64,000 nucleotides of DNA. It comes from Edwardsiella tarda ATCC 15947 = NBRC 105688 (GTDB lineage: Bacteria; Pseudomonadota; Gammaproteobacteria; Enterobacterales; Enterobacteriaceae). The stretch is from the NCBI RefSeq assembly GCF_003113495.2, contig NZ_CP084506.1, forward strand, positions 496,001-560,000, written 5' to 3'. Within the stretch, counting starts at the first letter, position 1, and the number at the start of each line of letters is the position of its first letter. The notes beneath the pieces were generated by a model that worked only from the letters and a program-made list of their open reading frames with translations, made no database searches and had not been told where the DNA came from. Both the position numbers and the translations under genes were made by a program. Of the stretch, positions 46,409-57,079 are shown in pieces.

Positions 46409-48028
46409 TTAACCCGCACCGCCGTAGGAGGCGCGAGCCTGGCGGTAGAGCGCAAGCCGCACCTCGCGCGCCTTCTCGAACTCCTTGTCCATGATCAGCG
46501 GGCGGATCTCCTTCTGGTAGACCTGAATGCTGGTCTCTCCCCGATGGTGCTGATAGCCGACAGGATGGCTACGCCAGCGTCGATCGATGATCGCCTCCTG
46601 GCTGTAGAAGGGATCGACCTGGTTACGCACATAGTCGTCGAAACGCGCACGCAGGGCGCGCCGCTGCTCCTGATGCTGCGGCGAGCGAGCCAGGTTGCGG
46701 GTTTCGCCCGGATCCTGCTGGAGATCGTACAGTTCTTCTTCCTCATTCTCTTTATAGATAATGTACTTGTAGCGATCAGTACGCAGCATGCGGGCGGGTT
46801 GTACGTCCACGTTGCGATCGGTATTCCACTGGGTAATGACCTCATCGCGCCACGCGGCTGGCTGCTCGCCGCGCAGGATCGGCAGCAGCGAGCGGCCATA
46901 TAGGCCGGGCGGTGGGGTGATCCCGGCGTAGTCGCACAGCGTCGGCACGAGATCGCACAGGGAGGTGAGATGATCGCTGCTGGCCTGCGGGCGGATGCCG
47001 GGGCCGGCGAAGACCAGCGGGACGTTGGTCGACTCCTCATAGAACCAGTTCATCTTGGCCACCAGGCGGTGCGCACCCATCGCGTCGCCATGATCGGCGA
47101 AGAAGACCACCAGGGTATCGTCGCCGTGGCCGCTGGCACGTAGCGCCGCCAGCACCTGGCCGATGCAGTCGTCGGCTAAGGCGGTAAAGTGGTAGTAGGC
47201 CTTGAGATACTGGCGGAAGTTGAGTTCGTTCCAGTTGGCGGACTGCATCACGCGGTTATGGGTGCAGCAGGCGTACTGGATGGCTTGCGGCCGGTTGGGC
47301 AGATCGGCGGCGGTGTCGAAGTTATCCAATAGCGGCGGCAGGGGACCCAGCCCGTCGATCTCGCCATGGGGGCCGGCGAAGGCGCCGGTCCAGCCGTTGA
47401 TGTTATGGGGATTATTGAATTCGATCGCCAGCATAAACGGCGCATCGGCGCCGCGCCCCTTCAGGGTGTCGATATACTTGAGGCTCTCCTGCAGGCAATA
47501 GACATCCTCGCGGGTGTCGTAGTCGACCGGATAGGCGGCGGGGCTGTCATAGGGCAGCTCGATCTGTTCGGCACAGTCGAAGCCCTTGAGCGAGCCGTAG
47601 TCATGGCGCTTGCCGAAGTGGCGGCACTCATAGCCGGCCTGGCTGAACAGCTCGCCCAGCGTCACCATATCTTGTGGAATGTTCGGGCTGTCGTTGGCGA
47701 TCACCCCGGTCTGATGCGGCAGGCGTCCAGTCCAGTAGCAGGCACGCGATGGCGCACACAGCGGGTAGGGGCAGTAGGCGCGTTCGAAGCGAGTGCCGTG
47801 GGCGATCAGGCTGTCGATGGCCGGGGTCGTGACCTGCGGGTTGCCATAGCCGCCAACGGCGCGGCGCGCCAGCTGATCGGCGGTGATGATGACGATGTTA
47901 CGCGGGGGCGTCGCCCGTTGTGGTGCGTTATCTGCGGCACCGTCAGCGGCCAGCGCCGGTGCGCCGAGGGCGACGCCGGCGATTCCGCCGGCGGTACGCT
48001 GCAAAAACGCGCGTCGTGAGAGTGTCAT
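46409..48028 (-). CDS. Tat-exported sulfatase, cysteine type
   Basis: This 539-residue enzyme of the alkaline phosphatase/sulfatase superfamily cleaves sulfate esters. The N-terminus has a twin-arginine signal (SRRAFLQRTAGGIAGVALGAPALA), so it acts in the periplasm, exported folded. The catalytic motif is C-A-P-S-R (Cys91 to Arg95), the cysteine form that must be oxidised to formylglycine by an anSME or FGE enzyme; none is in the window. Metal-site residues appear in IITADQLARR (Asp51) and FFADHGDAMG. The start is ATG 48028 after AAGGAA. It is transcribed against speB. I do not recognise it in the E. coli version of this interval, so it may be an insertion. Confidence 0.9.
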   Translation of the reverse strand: MTLSRRAFLQRTAGGIAGVALGAPALAADGAADNAPQRATPPRNIVIITADQLARRAVGGYGNPQVTTPAIDSLIAHGTRFERAYCPYPLCAPSRACYWTGRLPHQTGVIANDSPNIPQDMVTLGELFSQAGYECRHFGKRHDYGSLKGFDCAEQIELPYDSPAAYPVDYDTREDVYCLQESLKYIDTLKGRGADAPFMLAIEFNNPHNINGWTGAFAGPHGEIDGLGPLPPLLDNFDTAADLPNRPQAIQYACCTHNRVMQSANWNELNFRQYLKAYYHFTALADDCIGQVLAALRASGHGDDTLVVFFADHGDAMGAHRLVAKMNWFYEESTNVPLVFAGPGIRPQASSDHLTSLCDLVPTLCDYAGITPPPGLYGRSLLPILRGEQPAAWRDEVITQWNTDRNVDVQPARMLRTDRYKYIIYKENEEEELYDLQQDPGETRNLARSPQHQEQRRALRARFDDYVRNQVDPFYSQEAIIDRRWRSHPVGYQHHRGETSIQVYQKEIRPLIMDKEFEKAREVRLALYRQARASYGGAG

Positions 48029-48443
48029 AATCGATTCCTTTTTATTGTTCGAAAGCAAAGATAACAATTTGAAACGTTGTTTTACCGCGATTGTGATCGC
48101 ATAACGTACAATCAAAAGGAAAAGAAAGATTTTTGCTGAGAAAAATGTGGCGATAAGACAGCGGTGGGAAAACCGCCATTTGCGCAATGCAGGTCAATAA
48201 AATGCCGCAGTTGCGCAATTGCTGCGCAGCACTCAGCGGCGGGGCGAGGAGAGTATGTTACGCTACGCGTCATACGATAAGCCGTAACACATCGCGCGCT
48301 CTACTCGGCGGCGTGCATACGCCGGATCGTGGATTTGTGCTCTCCCTCCCTGGCCGCGCCACGATAAGGATTGCCGTTTTCACTCCGAGTCTGAGACAAT
48401 ACGGCGAACCCTTGTTTTCATACAATCCGACTTGGAGTAGAAC
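48029..48443. other. Divergent promoter region (sulfatase / tktA)
   Basis: These 415 bases contain no gene. The half beside the sulfatase (48040-48190) is AT-rich with A-tracts (for example AAAAGGAAAAGAAAGA), the other half GC-rich. CTTGGAGTAGAAC precedes tktA. Confidence 0.5.
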
Positions 48444-50438
48444 ATGTCCTCTCGTAAAGAGCTTGCCAATGCTATCCGTGCCCTGAGCATGGATGCGGTG
48501 CAGAAGGCCAAATCCGGTCACCCGGGCGCCCCGATGGGGATGGCGGATATCGCCGAAGTCCTGTGGCGTGATTACATGAACCATAACCCGGCCAACCCGC
48601 ACTGGGCCGACCGCGACCGTTTCGTGCTGTCCAACGGCCATGGTTCTATGCTGATCTACAGCCTGTTGCACCTCACCGGCTATGATCTGCCGATGTCCGA
48701 GCTGGAAAACTTCCGTCAGCTGCACTCCAAGACCCCAGGTCACCCGGAATACGGTTATACCCCGGGCGTCGAGACCACCACGGGTCCGCTGGGCCAAGGC
48801 ATTGCCAACGCCGTCGGCATGGCCATTGCCGAGCGTACGCTGGCGGCGCAGTTTAACCGCCCGGGGCATGATATCGTCGACCACTTCACCTATGCCTTTA
48901 TGGGTGATGGTTGCATGATGGAAGGCATCTCCCACGAAGTCTGCTCCTTAGCCGGTACCCTGAAGCTGGGCAAGCTGATCGCGTTCTACGATGACAACGG
49001 GATCTCCATCGACGGCCACGTCGACGGTTGGTTTACCGACGACACCGCCAAGCGTTTCGAAGCCTATGGCTGGCATGTGGTACGTGGCGTCGATGGCCAC
49101 GATAGCGCCGCGATTAAGGCCGCTATCGAAGAGGCGCGCAGCGTGAGCGATAAGCCGTCTCTGTTGATGTGCAAAACCATCATCGGTTTTGGTTCACCGA
49201 ACAAGGCCGGTACCCACGATTCCCACGGTGCGCCGTTGGGCGATGCCGAGATCGCTGCGACCCGCGCGCAACTGGGTTGGAACTACCCGCCGTTCGTCAT
49301 CCCGCCGGAGATCTACGCGCAGTGGGATGCCAAAGAGGCCGGTCTGGCGAAAGAGCAGGCATGGGACGTGCGTTTCGCCGCCTATCAGGCCGCCTTCCCG
49401 CAGTTGGCCGCCGAATTCAAACGCCGTATCAACGGCGAACTGCCGGCCAGCTGGGACAGTGAAGCGCGTAAGTTCATCGAGCAGTTGCAGGCGAACCCGG
49501 CTAAGATCGCCAGCCGTAAGGCCTCCCAGAATGCGCTGGAAGCCTTCGCTAAGCTGCTGCCGGAATTCCTGGGTGGCTCCGCCGACCTGGCACCGAGCAA
49601 CCTGACCATGTGGTCCGGCTCCAAGGCCCTGAATGAAGATGCCGCAGGCAACTACATTCACTACGGTGTGCGCGAATTCGGCATGACCGCCATCATCAAC
49701 GGTATCGCGCTGCACGGCGGCTTTATCCCCTACGGTGCCACCTTCCTGATGTTCATGGAATATGCCCGTAACGCCATGCGTATGGCGGCACTGATGAAGA
49801 TCCACAACATTCAGGTCTACACCCATGACTCCATCGGTCTGGGCGAAGATGGCCCGACGCACCAGCCGGTCGAGCAGATGGCTAGCCTGCGCACCACGCC
49901 AAATATGAACACCTGGCGTCCGTGTGACCAGGTCGAGTCTGCGGTGGCATGGAAGAAGGCCATCGAGCGTCTGGATGGGCCGTCTGCGCTGATCTTCTCT
50001 CGTCAGAACCTGACACAGATGGATCGCTCGGCTGAACAGCTGGCGAATATCGAGCGCGGCGCCTACATCCTGCAGGATTGCGACGCACAGCCGGAGCTGA
50101 TCTTCATCGCTACCGGTTCCGAAGTGGAGCTGGCGATGAAAGCCGCCGCGCAGCTGAGCGCCGAAGGGCGTCAGGTTCGCGTGGTCTCCATGCCGTCAAC
50201 CGAAGTGTTCGACAAGCAGGATGCCGCCTACCGTGAAGCGGTACTGCCGTCTGCCGTCAGCGCCCGCGTGGCGGTCGAGGCGGGTATCGCCGACTTCTGG
50301 TACAAGTATGTCGGTCTGAACGGCGCCGTCGTCGGCATGACCACCTTCGGTGAGTCTGCGCCGGCCGAACAGCTGTTCGTTGAGTTCGGCTTCACCGTCG
50401 ATAACGTGTTGGCGAAGGCGCGCGCGCTGTTAGGCTAA
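48444..50438 (+). CDS. tktA: Transketolase A
   Basis: TktA transfers two-carbon ketol units in the non-oxidative pentose phosphate pathway, using thiamine diphosphate. It has 664 residues (E. coli 663). Seen: [27 protein letters not shown] at the N-terminus, the ThDP motif [12 protein letters not shown] with the closing [16 protein letters not shown], and the pyrimidine-domain block [16 protein letters not shown]. It is followed by a strong terminator. Confidence 0.97.
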   Translation: MSSRKELANAIRALSMDAVQKAKSGHPGAPMGMADIAEVLWRDYMNHNPANPHWADRDRFVLSNGHGSMLIYSLLHLTGYDLPMSELENFRQLHSKTPGHPEYGYTPGVETTTGPLGQGIANAVGMAIAERTLAAQFNRPGHDIVDHFTYAFMGDGCMMEGISHEVCSLAGTLKLGKLIAFYDDNGISIDGHVDGWFTDDTAKRFEAYGWHVVRGVDGHDSAAIKAAIEEARSVSDKPSLLMCKTIIGFGSPNKAGTHDSHGAPLGDAEIAATRAQLGWNYPPFVIPPEIYAQWDAKEAGLAKEQAWDVRFAAYQAAFPQLAAEFKRRINGELPASWDSEARKFIEQLQANPAKIASRKASQNALEAFAKLLPEFLGGSADLAPSNLTMWSGSKALNEDAAGNYIHYGVREFGMTAIINGIALHGGFIPYGATFLMFMEYARNAMRMAALMKIHNIQVYTHDSIGLGEDGPTHQPVEQMASLRTTPNMNTWRPCDQVESAVAWKKAIERLDGPSALIFSRQNLTQMDRSAEQLANIERGAYILQDCDAQPELIFIATGSEVELAMKAAAQLSAEGRQVRVVSMPSTEVFDKQDAAYREAVLPSAVSARVAVEAGIADFWYKYVGLNGAVVGMTTFGESAPAEQLFVEFGFTVDNVLAKARALLG

Positions 50439-50465
50439 TGCGTCGTTGACGTCGCAGCATGAGAG

Positions 50466-50491
50466 AACGGGGCTACGGCCCCGTTTTTTTT
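50466..50491 (+). terminator. Rho-independent terminator of tktA
   Basis: AACGGGGC-TAC-GGCCCCGTT hairpin followed by TTTTTT. Confidence 0.92.
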
Positions 50492-50770
50492 GGCTCGCGG
50501 GTTATCGCCGGGCTGCCCTTTCCCACTTTTGCGCTAAATTTGTGATGGGATGCACGTTTCTATTCAAATTCTCGCTCAAGTCACGCGCTTTTCTCCTACC
50601 GTATTTTCTTTGCCCGAGGTTTGGTTTATTCTTAGCTGAAGCGTTTCAGTTGATGGGGCAAGCGGCGACGAATCGATGGGGACAGTGGTGTTTTTGCTGC
50701 ATAAAGCGATCCTCATGTCGCGGGCATCGATTACTCTGGATCCTCTTTTGCGGATGAGGAATTGAGTGAG

Positions 50771-51796
50771 ATGTCCTTACGTATCGCCATCAATGGTTTT
50801 GGGCGCATCGGTCGCAATGTACTGCGGGCGTTGTATGAGTCTGGGCGCCGGGCGCAGATCCAGGTCGTCGCGATTAATGAGTTAGCGGCGTCGGAAGGGA
50901 TGGCGCACCTGTTGCAGTATGATAGCTGCCATGGCCGCTTTGCCTGGCCGGTGCGTCAGCAGGATGATTGGTTATGGGTCGGGGACGATCGTATCCGCCT
51001 GTTGCATCAACCGCAGATCGCGGCGTTGCCGTGGGACGCGTTGCAGGTGGATGTCGTTCTGGACTGTAGCGGCGTTTATGGCAGCCGGGCGGATGGTGAA
51101 GCTCATATTCTGGCGGGGGCTGGGAAGGTGTTGTTTTCCCACCCCGGCGGCCATGACCTCGATGCCACGATAGTGTATGGCGTGAATCAGGAGAGTCTGC
51201 AGGCGGCGCATCGCATCGTCTCCAATGCCTCCTGTACCACCAACTGTATCATCCCGGTGATTAAGGTGTTGGATGATGCCTTCGGCATTGAATCGGGGGC
51301 GGTGACCACCATCCACTCCTCGATGAATGATCAGCCCGTGATCGATGCCTATCACCCGGATTTACGCCGTACTCGCGCGGCCAGCCACTCGATTATTCCG
51401 GTGGATACCAAGCTCGCGGCGGGTATCGCACGTGTGCTCCCCCAGTTTCGCGATCGTTTCGAGGCGATCTCGGTACGGGTGCCGACACTGAATGTGACGG
51501 CTATCGATCTCAGCGTCAGTGTGCGGGCGGCGGTGCAGGTCGACGAGGTGAACCACTTGCTGCAAAAGGCGGCATCCACCTCATTTCATGGTATAGTTGA
51601 CTACACAGAATTACCGCTGGTCTCGACCGACTTTAATCACGACCCGCACAGCGCCATCGTGGACGGTACTCAGACGCGGGTGAGTGGTCGGCATTTGATT
51701 AAAACGTTGGTCTGGTGTGACAACGAGTGGGGCTTCGCCAACCGGATGTTGGATACCACGCTGGCGATGTCTCAGGCAGTTTCTAATGCGTCGTAG
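50771..51796 (+). CDS. epd: Erythrose-4-phosphate dehydrogenase
   Basis: Epd oxidises erythrose-4-phosphate to 4-phosphoerythronate with NAD, the first step of one route to pyridoxal phosphate. It has 341 residues. N-terminal Rossmann motif [22 protein letters not shown]; catalytic Cys155 in [22 protein letters not shown] near the C-terminus. The sequence follows Epd and not GapA (for example [28 protein letters not shown]). I prefer ATG 50771 because it aligns with E. coli Epd; an in-frame TTG at 50762 is possible. It is the first gene of the epd-pgk-fbaA cluster, as in E. coli. Confidence 0.95.
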   Translation: MSLRIAINGFGRIGRNVLRALYESGRRAQIQVVAINELAASEGMAHLLQYDSCHGRFAWPVRQQDDWLWVGDDRIRLLHQPQIAALPWDALQVDVVLDCSGVYGSRADGEAHILAGAGKVLFSHPGGHDLDATIVYGVNQESLQAAHRIVSNASCTTNCIIPVIKVLDDAFGIESGAVTTIHSSMNDQPVIDAYHPDLRRTRAASHSIIPVDTKLAAGIARVLPQFRDRFEAISVRVPTLNVTAIDLSVSVRAAVQVDEVNHLLQKAASTSFHGIVDYTELPLVSTDFNHDPHSAIVDGTQTRVSGRHLIKTLVWCDNEWGFANRMLDTTLAMSQAVSNAS

Positions 51797-51853
51797 CCGT
51801 GCGCGGCGACACAGCTTAAAGCAACTTTTAGAGAATCAATGAGAGGATTCACC

Positions 51854-53017
51854 ATGTCTGTAATTAAGATGACCGATTTGGATCTGGCGGGTAAACGCGT
51901 CCTGATCCGTGCGGACCTTAACGTTCCGGTTAAAGACGGTAAAGTGACTTCTGATGCGCGTATCCGTGCGTCCCTGCCGACCATTGAGCTGGCGCTGAAA
52001 CAGGGTGCGTGCGTGATGGTGACTTCCCATCTGGGCCGTCCGACCGAAGGCGAGTACAACGAAGCGTTCTCTCTGCTGCCGGTGGTGAATTACCTCAAAG
52101 ATCATCTGAGCGCGCCGGTACGCCTGGCTAAAGATTACCTGGACGGCGTCGATGTCGCACAGGGCGAGCTGGTGGTGCTGGAAAACGTCCGTTTCAACAA
52201 AGGTGAGAAGAAGGACGACGAGGTCCTGTCTAAGAAGTATGCCGCACTGTGCGACGTCTTCGTGATGGATGCCTTCGGTACTGCGCACCGCGCCCAGGCG
52301 TCTACCCACGGTGTGGGCAAGTTCGCGCCGATCGCCTGTGCCGGTCCGCTGCTGTCTGGTGAGCTGGAAGCGCTGGGCAAGGCCCTGAGCAACCCGGCTC
52401 GTCCGATGGTCGCTATCGTCGGTGGTTCTAAAGTCTCCACCAAGCTGACCGTGCTGGATTCCCTGTCCAAGATCGCCGATCAGCTGATCGTCGGTGGCGG
52501 CATCGCTAACACCTTCATCGCGGCCGAAGGCCACAATGTGGGTAAATCTCTGTACGAAGCCGACCTGATCCCGGAAGCGAAGAAGCTGCTGACCACCTGC
52601 GACATCCCGGTTCCGACCGATGTACGTGTGGCGACCGAGTTCTCTGAAACCGCACCGGCGACCATGAAATCCGTCAGCGAAATCAAAGATGATGAGCAGG
52701 TTCTGGATCTGGGCGACGCCTCTGCCGAGCAGCTGGCCGCTATCCTGAAAAACGCGAAGACTATCCTGTGGAACGGCCCGGTCGGCGTCTTCGAGTTCCC
52801 GAACTTCCGTAAAGGGGCCGAAATCGTGGCTAACGCCATCGCCGAGAGCGACGCGTTCTCTATCGCGGGTGGCGGTGATACGCTGGCGGCGATCGACCTG
52901 TTCGGCATCGCCGACAAGATTTCCTACATCTCCACCGGCGGCGGCGCCTTCCTGGAGTTCGTAGAAGGCAAGAAATTGCCGGCCGTGGTGATGCTCGAAG
53001 AGCGCGCCAAGCAGTAA
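51854..53017 (+). CDS. pgk: Phosphoglycerate kinase
   Basis: Pgk makes ATP from 1,3-bisphosphoglycerate in glycolysis. It has 387 residues, as in E. coli. Seen: the substrate-binding [24 protein letters not shown], the hinge [14 protein letters not shown], and the nucleotide-site [10 protein letters not shown] and GGGDTLAA. The start is ATG 51854, with AGAGGATT before it; 57 bases separate it from epd. Codon use is strongly biased towards preferred codons, fitting high expression. Confidence 0.97.
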   Translation: MSVIKMTDLDLAGKRVLIRADLNVPVKDGKVTSDARIRASLPTIELALKQGACVMVTSHLGRPTEGEYNEAFSLLPVVNYLKDHLSAPVRLAKDYLDGVDVAQGELVVLENVRFNKGEKKDDEVLSKKYAALCDVFVMDAFGTAHRAQASTHGVGKFAPIACAGPLLSGELEALGKALSNPARPMVAIVGGSKVSTKLTVLDSLSKIADQLIVGGGIANTFIAAEGHNVGKSLYEADLIPEAKKLLTTCDIPVPTDVRVATEFSETAPATMKSVSEIKDDEQVLDLGDASAEQLAAILKNAKTILWNGPVGVFEFPNFRKGAEIVANAIAESDAFSIAGGGDTLAAIDLFGIADKISYISTGGGAFLEFVEGKKLPAVVMLEERAKQ

Positions 53018-53025
53018 TACCCGTT

Positions 53026-53056
53026 AACGGGAGGCCCTCGCGCCTCCCGTTGTTTT
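53026..53056 (+). terminator. Hairpin between pgk and fbaA
   Basis: AACGGGAGG (53026-53034) pairs with CCTCCCGTT (53043-53051), followed by GTTTTA. It is likely a partial terminator or processing site in the pgk-fbaA transcript. Confidence 0.75.
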
Positions 53057-53128
53057 ATCGCGCCCTGGCGCGCGGTAATGTTGTTCCGATTGGAAAACAC
53101 TCACGCCCACGAAACAGGACGATTAGAC

Positions 53129-54205
53129 ATGTCTAAAATCTTTGATTTTGTTAAACCGGGTGTCATCTCTGGCGATGACGTTCAGAAAGTATTCCAGGTA
53201 GCGAAAGAGAACAAATTCGCTCTGCCGGCAGTCAACTGCGTCGGTACCGACTCCATCAACGCGGTTATGGAAGCGGCTGCTAAAGTTCGCGCGCCGATCA
53301 TCGTTCAGTTCTCTAACGGCGGCGCTGCCTTCATCGCCGGCAAAGGGCTGAAGCTGGAAGGCCAGCAGGCGGCCATCCTCGGTGCGATCGCCGGTGCACA
53401 CCATGTTCATCAGATGGCCGAGCACTACGGTGTTCCGGTTATCCTGCACACCGACCACTGCGCCAAGAAACTGCTGCCGTGGCTGGACGGGCTGCTGGAT
53501 GCGGGCGAGAAGCACTTCGCCGCGACCGGTAAGCCGCTGTTCTCTTCTCACATGATCGACTTGTCTGAAGAGTCTCTGGAAGAGAACATCGAGATCTGCT
53601 CTCAGTACCTGGCACGTATGGCCAAGATCGGCATGACCCTGGAGCTGGAACTGGGTTGTACCGGCGGTGAAGAAGATGGCGTGGACAACAGCCATCTGGA
53701 CAACTCCGCGCTGTATACTCAGCCGGAAGATGTCGATTACGCCTACACCAAACTGAACGCGATCAGCCCGCGTTTCACCATCGCCGCCTCCTTCGGTAAC
53801 GTACACGGCGTGTACAAGCCGGGCAACGTGCAGCTGACGCCGGTGATCCTGAAAAACTCTCAGGAGTATGTTTCCAAGAAACATAACCTGCCGCACAACA
53901 GCCTGAACTTCGTCTTCCACGGTGGTTCTGGTTCAACCGCCGCAGAGATCAAAGAAGCGGTCAGCTACGGTGTGGTGAAGATGAATATCGACACCGATAC
54001 TCAGTGGGCGACCTGGGAAGGCGTGCTGAAGTACTACAAGAAGAACGAAGGCTATCTGCAGGGTCAACTGGGTAACCCGGAAGGCGACGATAAGCCGAAC
54101 AAGAAATACTACGATCCGCGTGTATGGCTGCGTGCCGGCCAGACCGGGATGATCGAGCGTCTGGAACTGGCGTTCAAAGAACTGAACTGCATCGACGTAC
54201 TGTAA
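53129..54205 (+). CDS. fbaA: Class II fructose-bisphosphate aldolase
   Basis: FbaA is a zinc-dependent aldolase that interconverts fructose-1,6-bisphosphate and two triose phosphates. It has 358 residues. Active-site residues Asp109 and His110 lie in VPVILHTDHCAKKLLPW; the zinc and phosphate region is YTQPEDVDYAYTKL... and FVFHGGSGSTAAEI, followed by NIDTDTQWA. The start is ATG 53129 (MSKIFDFVKPG); the preceding frame is not conserved. A strong terminator follows. Confidence 0.97.
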   Translation: MSKIFDFVKPGVISGDDVQKVFQVAKENKFALPAVNCVGTDSINAVMEAAAKVRAPIIVQFSNGGAAFIAGKGLKLEGQQAAILGAIAGAHHVHQMAEHYGVPVILHTDHCAKKLLPWLDGLLDAGEKHFAATGKPLFSSHMIDLSEESLEENIEICSQYLARMAKIGMTLELELGCTGGEEDGVDNSHLDNSALYTQPEDVDYAYTKLNAISPRFTIAASFGNVHGVYKPGNVQLTPVILKNSQEYVSKKHNLPHNSLNFVFHGGSGSTAAEIKEAVSYGVVKMNIDTDTQWATWEGVLKYYKKNEGYLQGQLGNPEGDDKPNKKYYDPRVWLRAGQTGMIERLELAFKELNCIDVL

Positions 54206-54223
54206 TCGTCGCGACGCGTTGAG

Positions 54224-54249
54224 AAACCCCGCCTAGGCGGGGTTTTTTT
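54224..54249 (+). terminator. Rho-independent terminator of fbaA
   Basis: AAACCCCGCC-TA-GGCGGGGTTT hairpin followed by TTTT ends the epd-pgk-fbaA cluster. Confidence 0.92.
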
Positions 54250-54464
54250 ATGTGGCGCATCCGCCGCGGCTATGCCGAGGATGAATAAAAATTAGTAGTT
54301 ATAAGTTTTTATTTTCAGATTTTTAGTGTGAATGAAAAGTGGAGTCTCTCGCTATTGTTAGCTACTCTGAAGCTGTTTTGGGCCGCGATCTGTGGCCTGC
54401 TTTTGCCTGTGCCGTCGACGAATGGGCCGTGGGCAGACAATGATATTGGAGGTTAAACAATAAG

Positions 54465-55331
54465 ATGAAAGAATTGGATGTGGTAGATGGGATTCAAAAC
54501 GCCGGTGGCTGGATCCTGCGTAATCAGGATCTGCTGTTGAGCTATGCCGTCAATCTGGTCGCCGCGGTGGTGATCCTGATCGTCGGTTCGTTGGTCGCGC
54601 GTGGCATCTCTTCGACGCTGACCCGCTTGCTGAAGGCGCGCGGCCTGGATGTGACGGTGGTTCACTTCCTGGCGGCGATGGTCCGTTACGGTATTTTAGC
54701 GTTCACCATTATCGCCGCCCTGGGGCGTCTCGGCGTTCAGACCACCTCGGTGATCGCGGTACTCGGCGCCGCCGGTTTGGCTATTGGCCTGGCGCTGCAA
54801 GGCTCGCTGTCTAACTTCGCCGCCGGTGTCCTGCTGGTGCTGTTCCGCCCGTTCCGCGCCGGTGAGGTAGTGGATTTAGGCGGCGTGGTGGGGACGGTGC
54901 GTGAGGTGCAGATCTTCTCGACCACCCTGGCGACGGCGGACAACAAGATTATCGTGGTGCCTAACGGTAAGATCATCGCCGGCAACATCATCAACTTCTC
55001 GCGCGAACCGAAACGGCGCGTCGATATCACCGTCGGGGTGGCGTATGACGCCGATATCGATGTGGTGAAGCGGGTGCTCGGCGAGGTCGTCGCGGCGGAT
55101 ACGCGTATTCTGCATGACGATGGCGTGACCATTCGCTTGAACGAGATGGCGGCCTCCTCACTCAATTTTGTGGTGCGTGTCTGGAGTAACAACGCCGACT
55201 ACTGGGCCATCTATTTTGATTTGATGGAGAATTTTAAGCGCGCGTTGGATGCCAATAATATCGGCATTCCCTTCCCACAGATGGATGTGCACCTCTACCG
55301 TAGCCAGGTTAGCAAGGCTCGCGCCGAGTAA
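54465..55331 (+). CDS. mscS: Small-conductance mechanosensitive channel MscS
   Basis: MscS is an inner-membrane heptameric channel that opens on membrane tension and releases solutes in hypo-osmotic shock. It has 288 residues (E. coli 286). Three N-terminal helices are visible; TM3 is the Gly/Ala-rich pore helix [35 protein letters not shown], followed by the beta domain ([38 protein letters not shown]) and the C-terminal cage. GGAGG lies 11 bases upstream of the ATG. fbaA-mscS-argO order matches E. coli. Confidence 0.96.
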   Translation: MKELDVVDGIQNAGGWILRNQDLLLSYAVNLVAAVVILIVGSLVARGISSTLTRLLKARGLDVTVVHFLAAMVRYGILAFTIIAALGRLGVQTTSVIAVLGAAGLAIGLALQGSLSNFAAGVLLVLFRPFRAGEVVDLGGVVGTVREVQIFSTTLATADNKIIVVPNGKIIAGNIINFSREPKRRVDITVGVAYDADIDVVKRVLGEVVAADTRILHDDGVTIRLNEMAASSLNFVVRVWSNNADYWAIYFDLMENFKRALDANNIGIPFPQMDVHLYRSQVSKARAE

Positions 55332-55489
55332 CCGCCCCCGCTTGCTGGCCGGGCCTGCCCTGGCCAGCAACGATAAGCCCGCCTAATCGTCGATAAGAAA
55401 TCCCCATTTCCGCTCTCCTACGCAGTTGATTATGATGTCTCGCATCCGCTCATTGTGCTAATTGCTCAATTTTTAAGGAAATATTCATC

Positions 55490-56107
55490 ATGTTCTCCAT
55501 CTTTGCTCAGGGCTTCGCCCTGGGTGCGGCCCTGATTTTGCCCTTGGGACCGCAGAATCTGTTCGTGCTTAACCATGGCATCCATCGTCACCACCATCTG
55601 ACCATTGCCAGCCTGTGTGCCCTGAGCGATTTGCTGCTGATCTGCGCCGGTGTCTTCGGTGGCAGTGCGCTGTTATTGCGCTCGCCGCTGTTGTTACAGG
55701 GGGTGACTTGGGGCGGGGTGGCCTTTCTGTTGTGGTATGGCTGGGGCGCTTGGCGAGCCGCCTGGCGTCCGGCGACGACGGAGCGGGACGATAGCCTATT
55801 ACAGCAGGGGCGCTGGCGTATCATCGTCACCCTGTTGGCCGTCACTTGGCTCAATCCGCATGTCTATCTGGATACCTTCGTGGTGTTGGGCAGCTTGGGG
55901 GGGCAGCTGTTGGCGGAGCCGCGTCGCTGGTTCGCCTTCGGCGCGGTGAGCGCCTCGGTGGTGTGGTTCTTTAGTCTGGCGCTGTTGGCCGCTTGGTTGG
56001 CACCCTGGCTGCGGCGTCCCCGGGCGCAACGCGCCATCAATCTGTTGGTCGGTGCGGTAATGTGGTTTATCGCGCTGGAGCTGGCGCGCCAAGGATGGGC
56101 ACAGTAG
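55490..56107 (+). CDS. argO: Arginine exporter ArgO
   Basis: ArgO is a LysE-family exporter that removes excess arginine (and toxic canavanine). It has 205 residues and about six helices. It shows [27 protein letters not shown] at the N-terminus, [20 protein letters not shown], and the family's [16 protein letters not shown] motif in the middle. In E. coli it is activated by ArgP with arginine; argP is encoded 1 kb away. AAGGAA precedes the ATG. Confidence 0.95.
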   Translation: MFSIFAQGFALGAALILPLGPQNLFVLNHGIHRHHHLTIASLCALSDLLLICAGVFGGSALLLRSPLLLQGVTWGGVAFLLWYGWGAWRAAWRPATTERDDSLLQQGRWRIIVTLLAVTWLNPHVYLDTFVVLGSLGGQLLAEPRRWFAFGAVSASVVWFFSLALLAAWLAPWLRRPRAQRAINLLVGAVMWFIALELARQGWAQ

Positions 56108-56258
56108 GCAATTATCCGATACCCGTCATGCCGTTGGCGCGCTATGCTATTTGGGAGTCTACCGCTACGGCGGTGGGAAATGGCCGGGAGGTACGCTATC
56201 CCGGTGTGTGGCGCAGGGCGACTCCCCTGGCAATGAGGCAGTAAAGCGGAGGATAAGC

Positions 56259-56978
56259 GTGAAACTAACAGTATTGGCCTTGGCCGCAATGATGGGTGTC
56301 GGTGGGGTAGCGTTGAATGCGCAGGCGGCCGAGATGCCAGAAGGTCCGCATGTGGTGACGTCGGGCACCGCCAGCGTCGACGCCGTTCCTGATATGGCGA
56401 CCCTGACCTTCCAGGTCAGCGCCAGTGCCAAGGATGCCGCCGGTGCCAAGTCGCAGGTTGATCAACGCGTGGCGAAATATTTCGACTTTTTAAAGCGTAA
56501 CGGTATCGAGACGCAGGATATCAGCGCCGCCAACCTGTATACCATGCCGGAGTATGATTACCAGAAGGATGGTAAGAGCCAGCTGAAGGGCTATCGCGCG
56601 GTGCGTACCGTGCAGGTCACACTGCGTCAGCTCGATAAGTTAAACAGCCTGCTGGATGGCGCCTTAAAGGCGAACCTCAACGAGATCCGCTCCGTCGAGC
56701 TGGGTGTCGCCAAGCCGGAGGTGTATCGCGAGCAGGCGCGCCAGATGGCGATCAAGAATGCGATCTCCCAGGCCGAGTCGCTGGCGCAGGGCTTTGGCGT
56801 CAAGCTGGGGCCGGTGTATAGCATCCGTTATCATGTTTCCAACTTCCAACCGGAGCCGGTGACGCGCATGTATGCGGCGGCCCCTTCGGCGAATCAGACC
56901 TCGGCGGCGCAGACTTATGAGCAACAGACTATTCACTTCGACGATCGCGTCGAGGTGGTGTTTAATCTGAATAAATAA
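56259..56978 (+). CDS. yggE: YggE, periplasmic SIMPL-domain protein
   Basis: This 239-residue protein of the DUF541/SIMPL family is linked in E. coli to oxidative stress tolerance. The signal peptide (LTVLALAAMMGVGGVALNAQAA) ends near residue 24. The core is GPHVVTSGTASVDAVPDMATLTFQVSASAKDAAGAKSQV, then KGYRAVRTVQVTLRQLDKLNSLLDGALKANLNEIRSVELGVA and YSIRYHVSNFQPEP, close to E. coli YggE. The start is GTG 56259, 6 bases after GGAGG; a longer open frame upstream is not conserved. Confidence 0.93.
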   Translation: MKLTVLALAAMMGVGGVALNAQAAEMPEGPHVVTSGTASVDAVPDMATLTFQVSASAKDAAGAKSQVDQRVAKYFDFLKRNGIETQDISAANLYTMPEYDYQKDGKSQLKGYRAVRTVQVTLRQLDKLNSLLDGALKANLNEIRSVELGVAKPEVYREQARQMAIKNAISQAESLAQGFGVKLGPVYSIRYHVSNFQPEPVTRMYAAAPSANQTSAAQTYEQQTIHFDDRVEVVFNLNK

Positions 56979-56995
56979 CGACTGGTCGGTGAGTG

Positions 56996-57024
56996 ACGGG
57001 ATCGCATGCGATCCCGTTTTTTTT
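56996..57024. terminator. Terminator between yggE and argP
   Basis: ACGGGATCGCATGCGATCCCGT is a perfect palindrome followed by TTTTTTT on the plus strand. It ends yggE; argP converges on it from the minus strand. Confidence 0.9.
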
Positions 57025-57079
57025 ATGTGTGCTTATGCCAACTCCGTTTCGGCCTGATGGCGACGCCGAAAGCGGAGGA

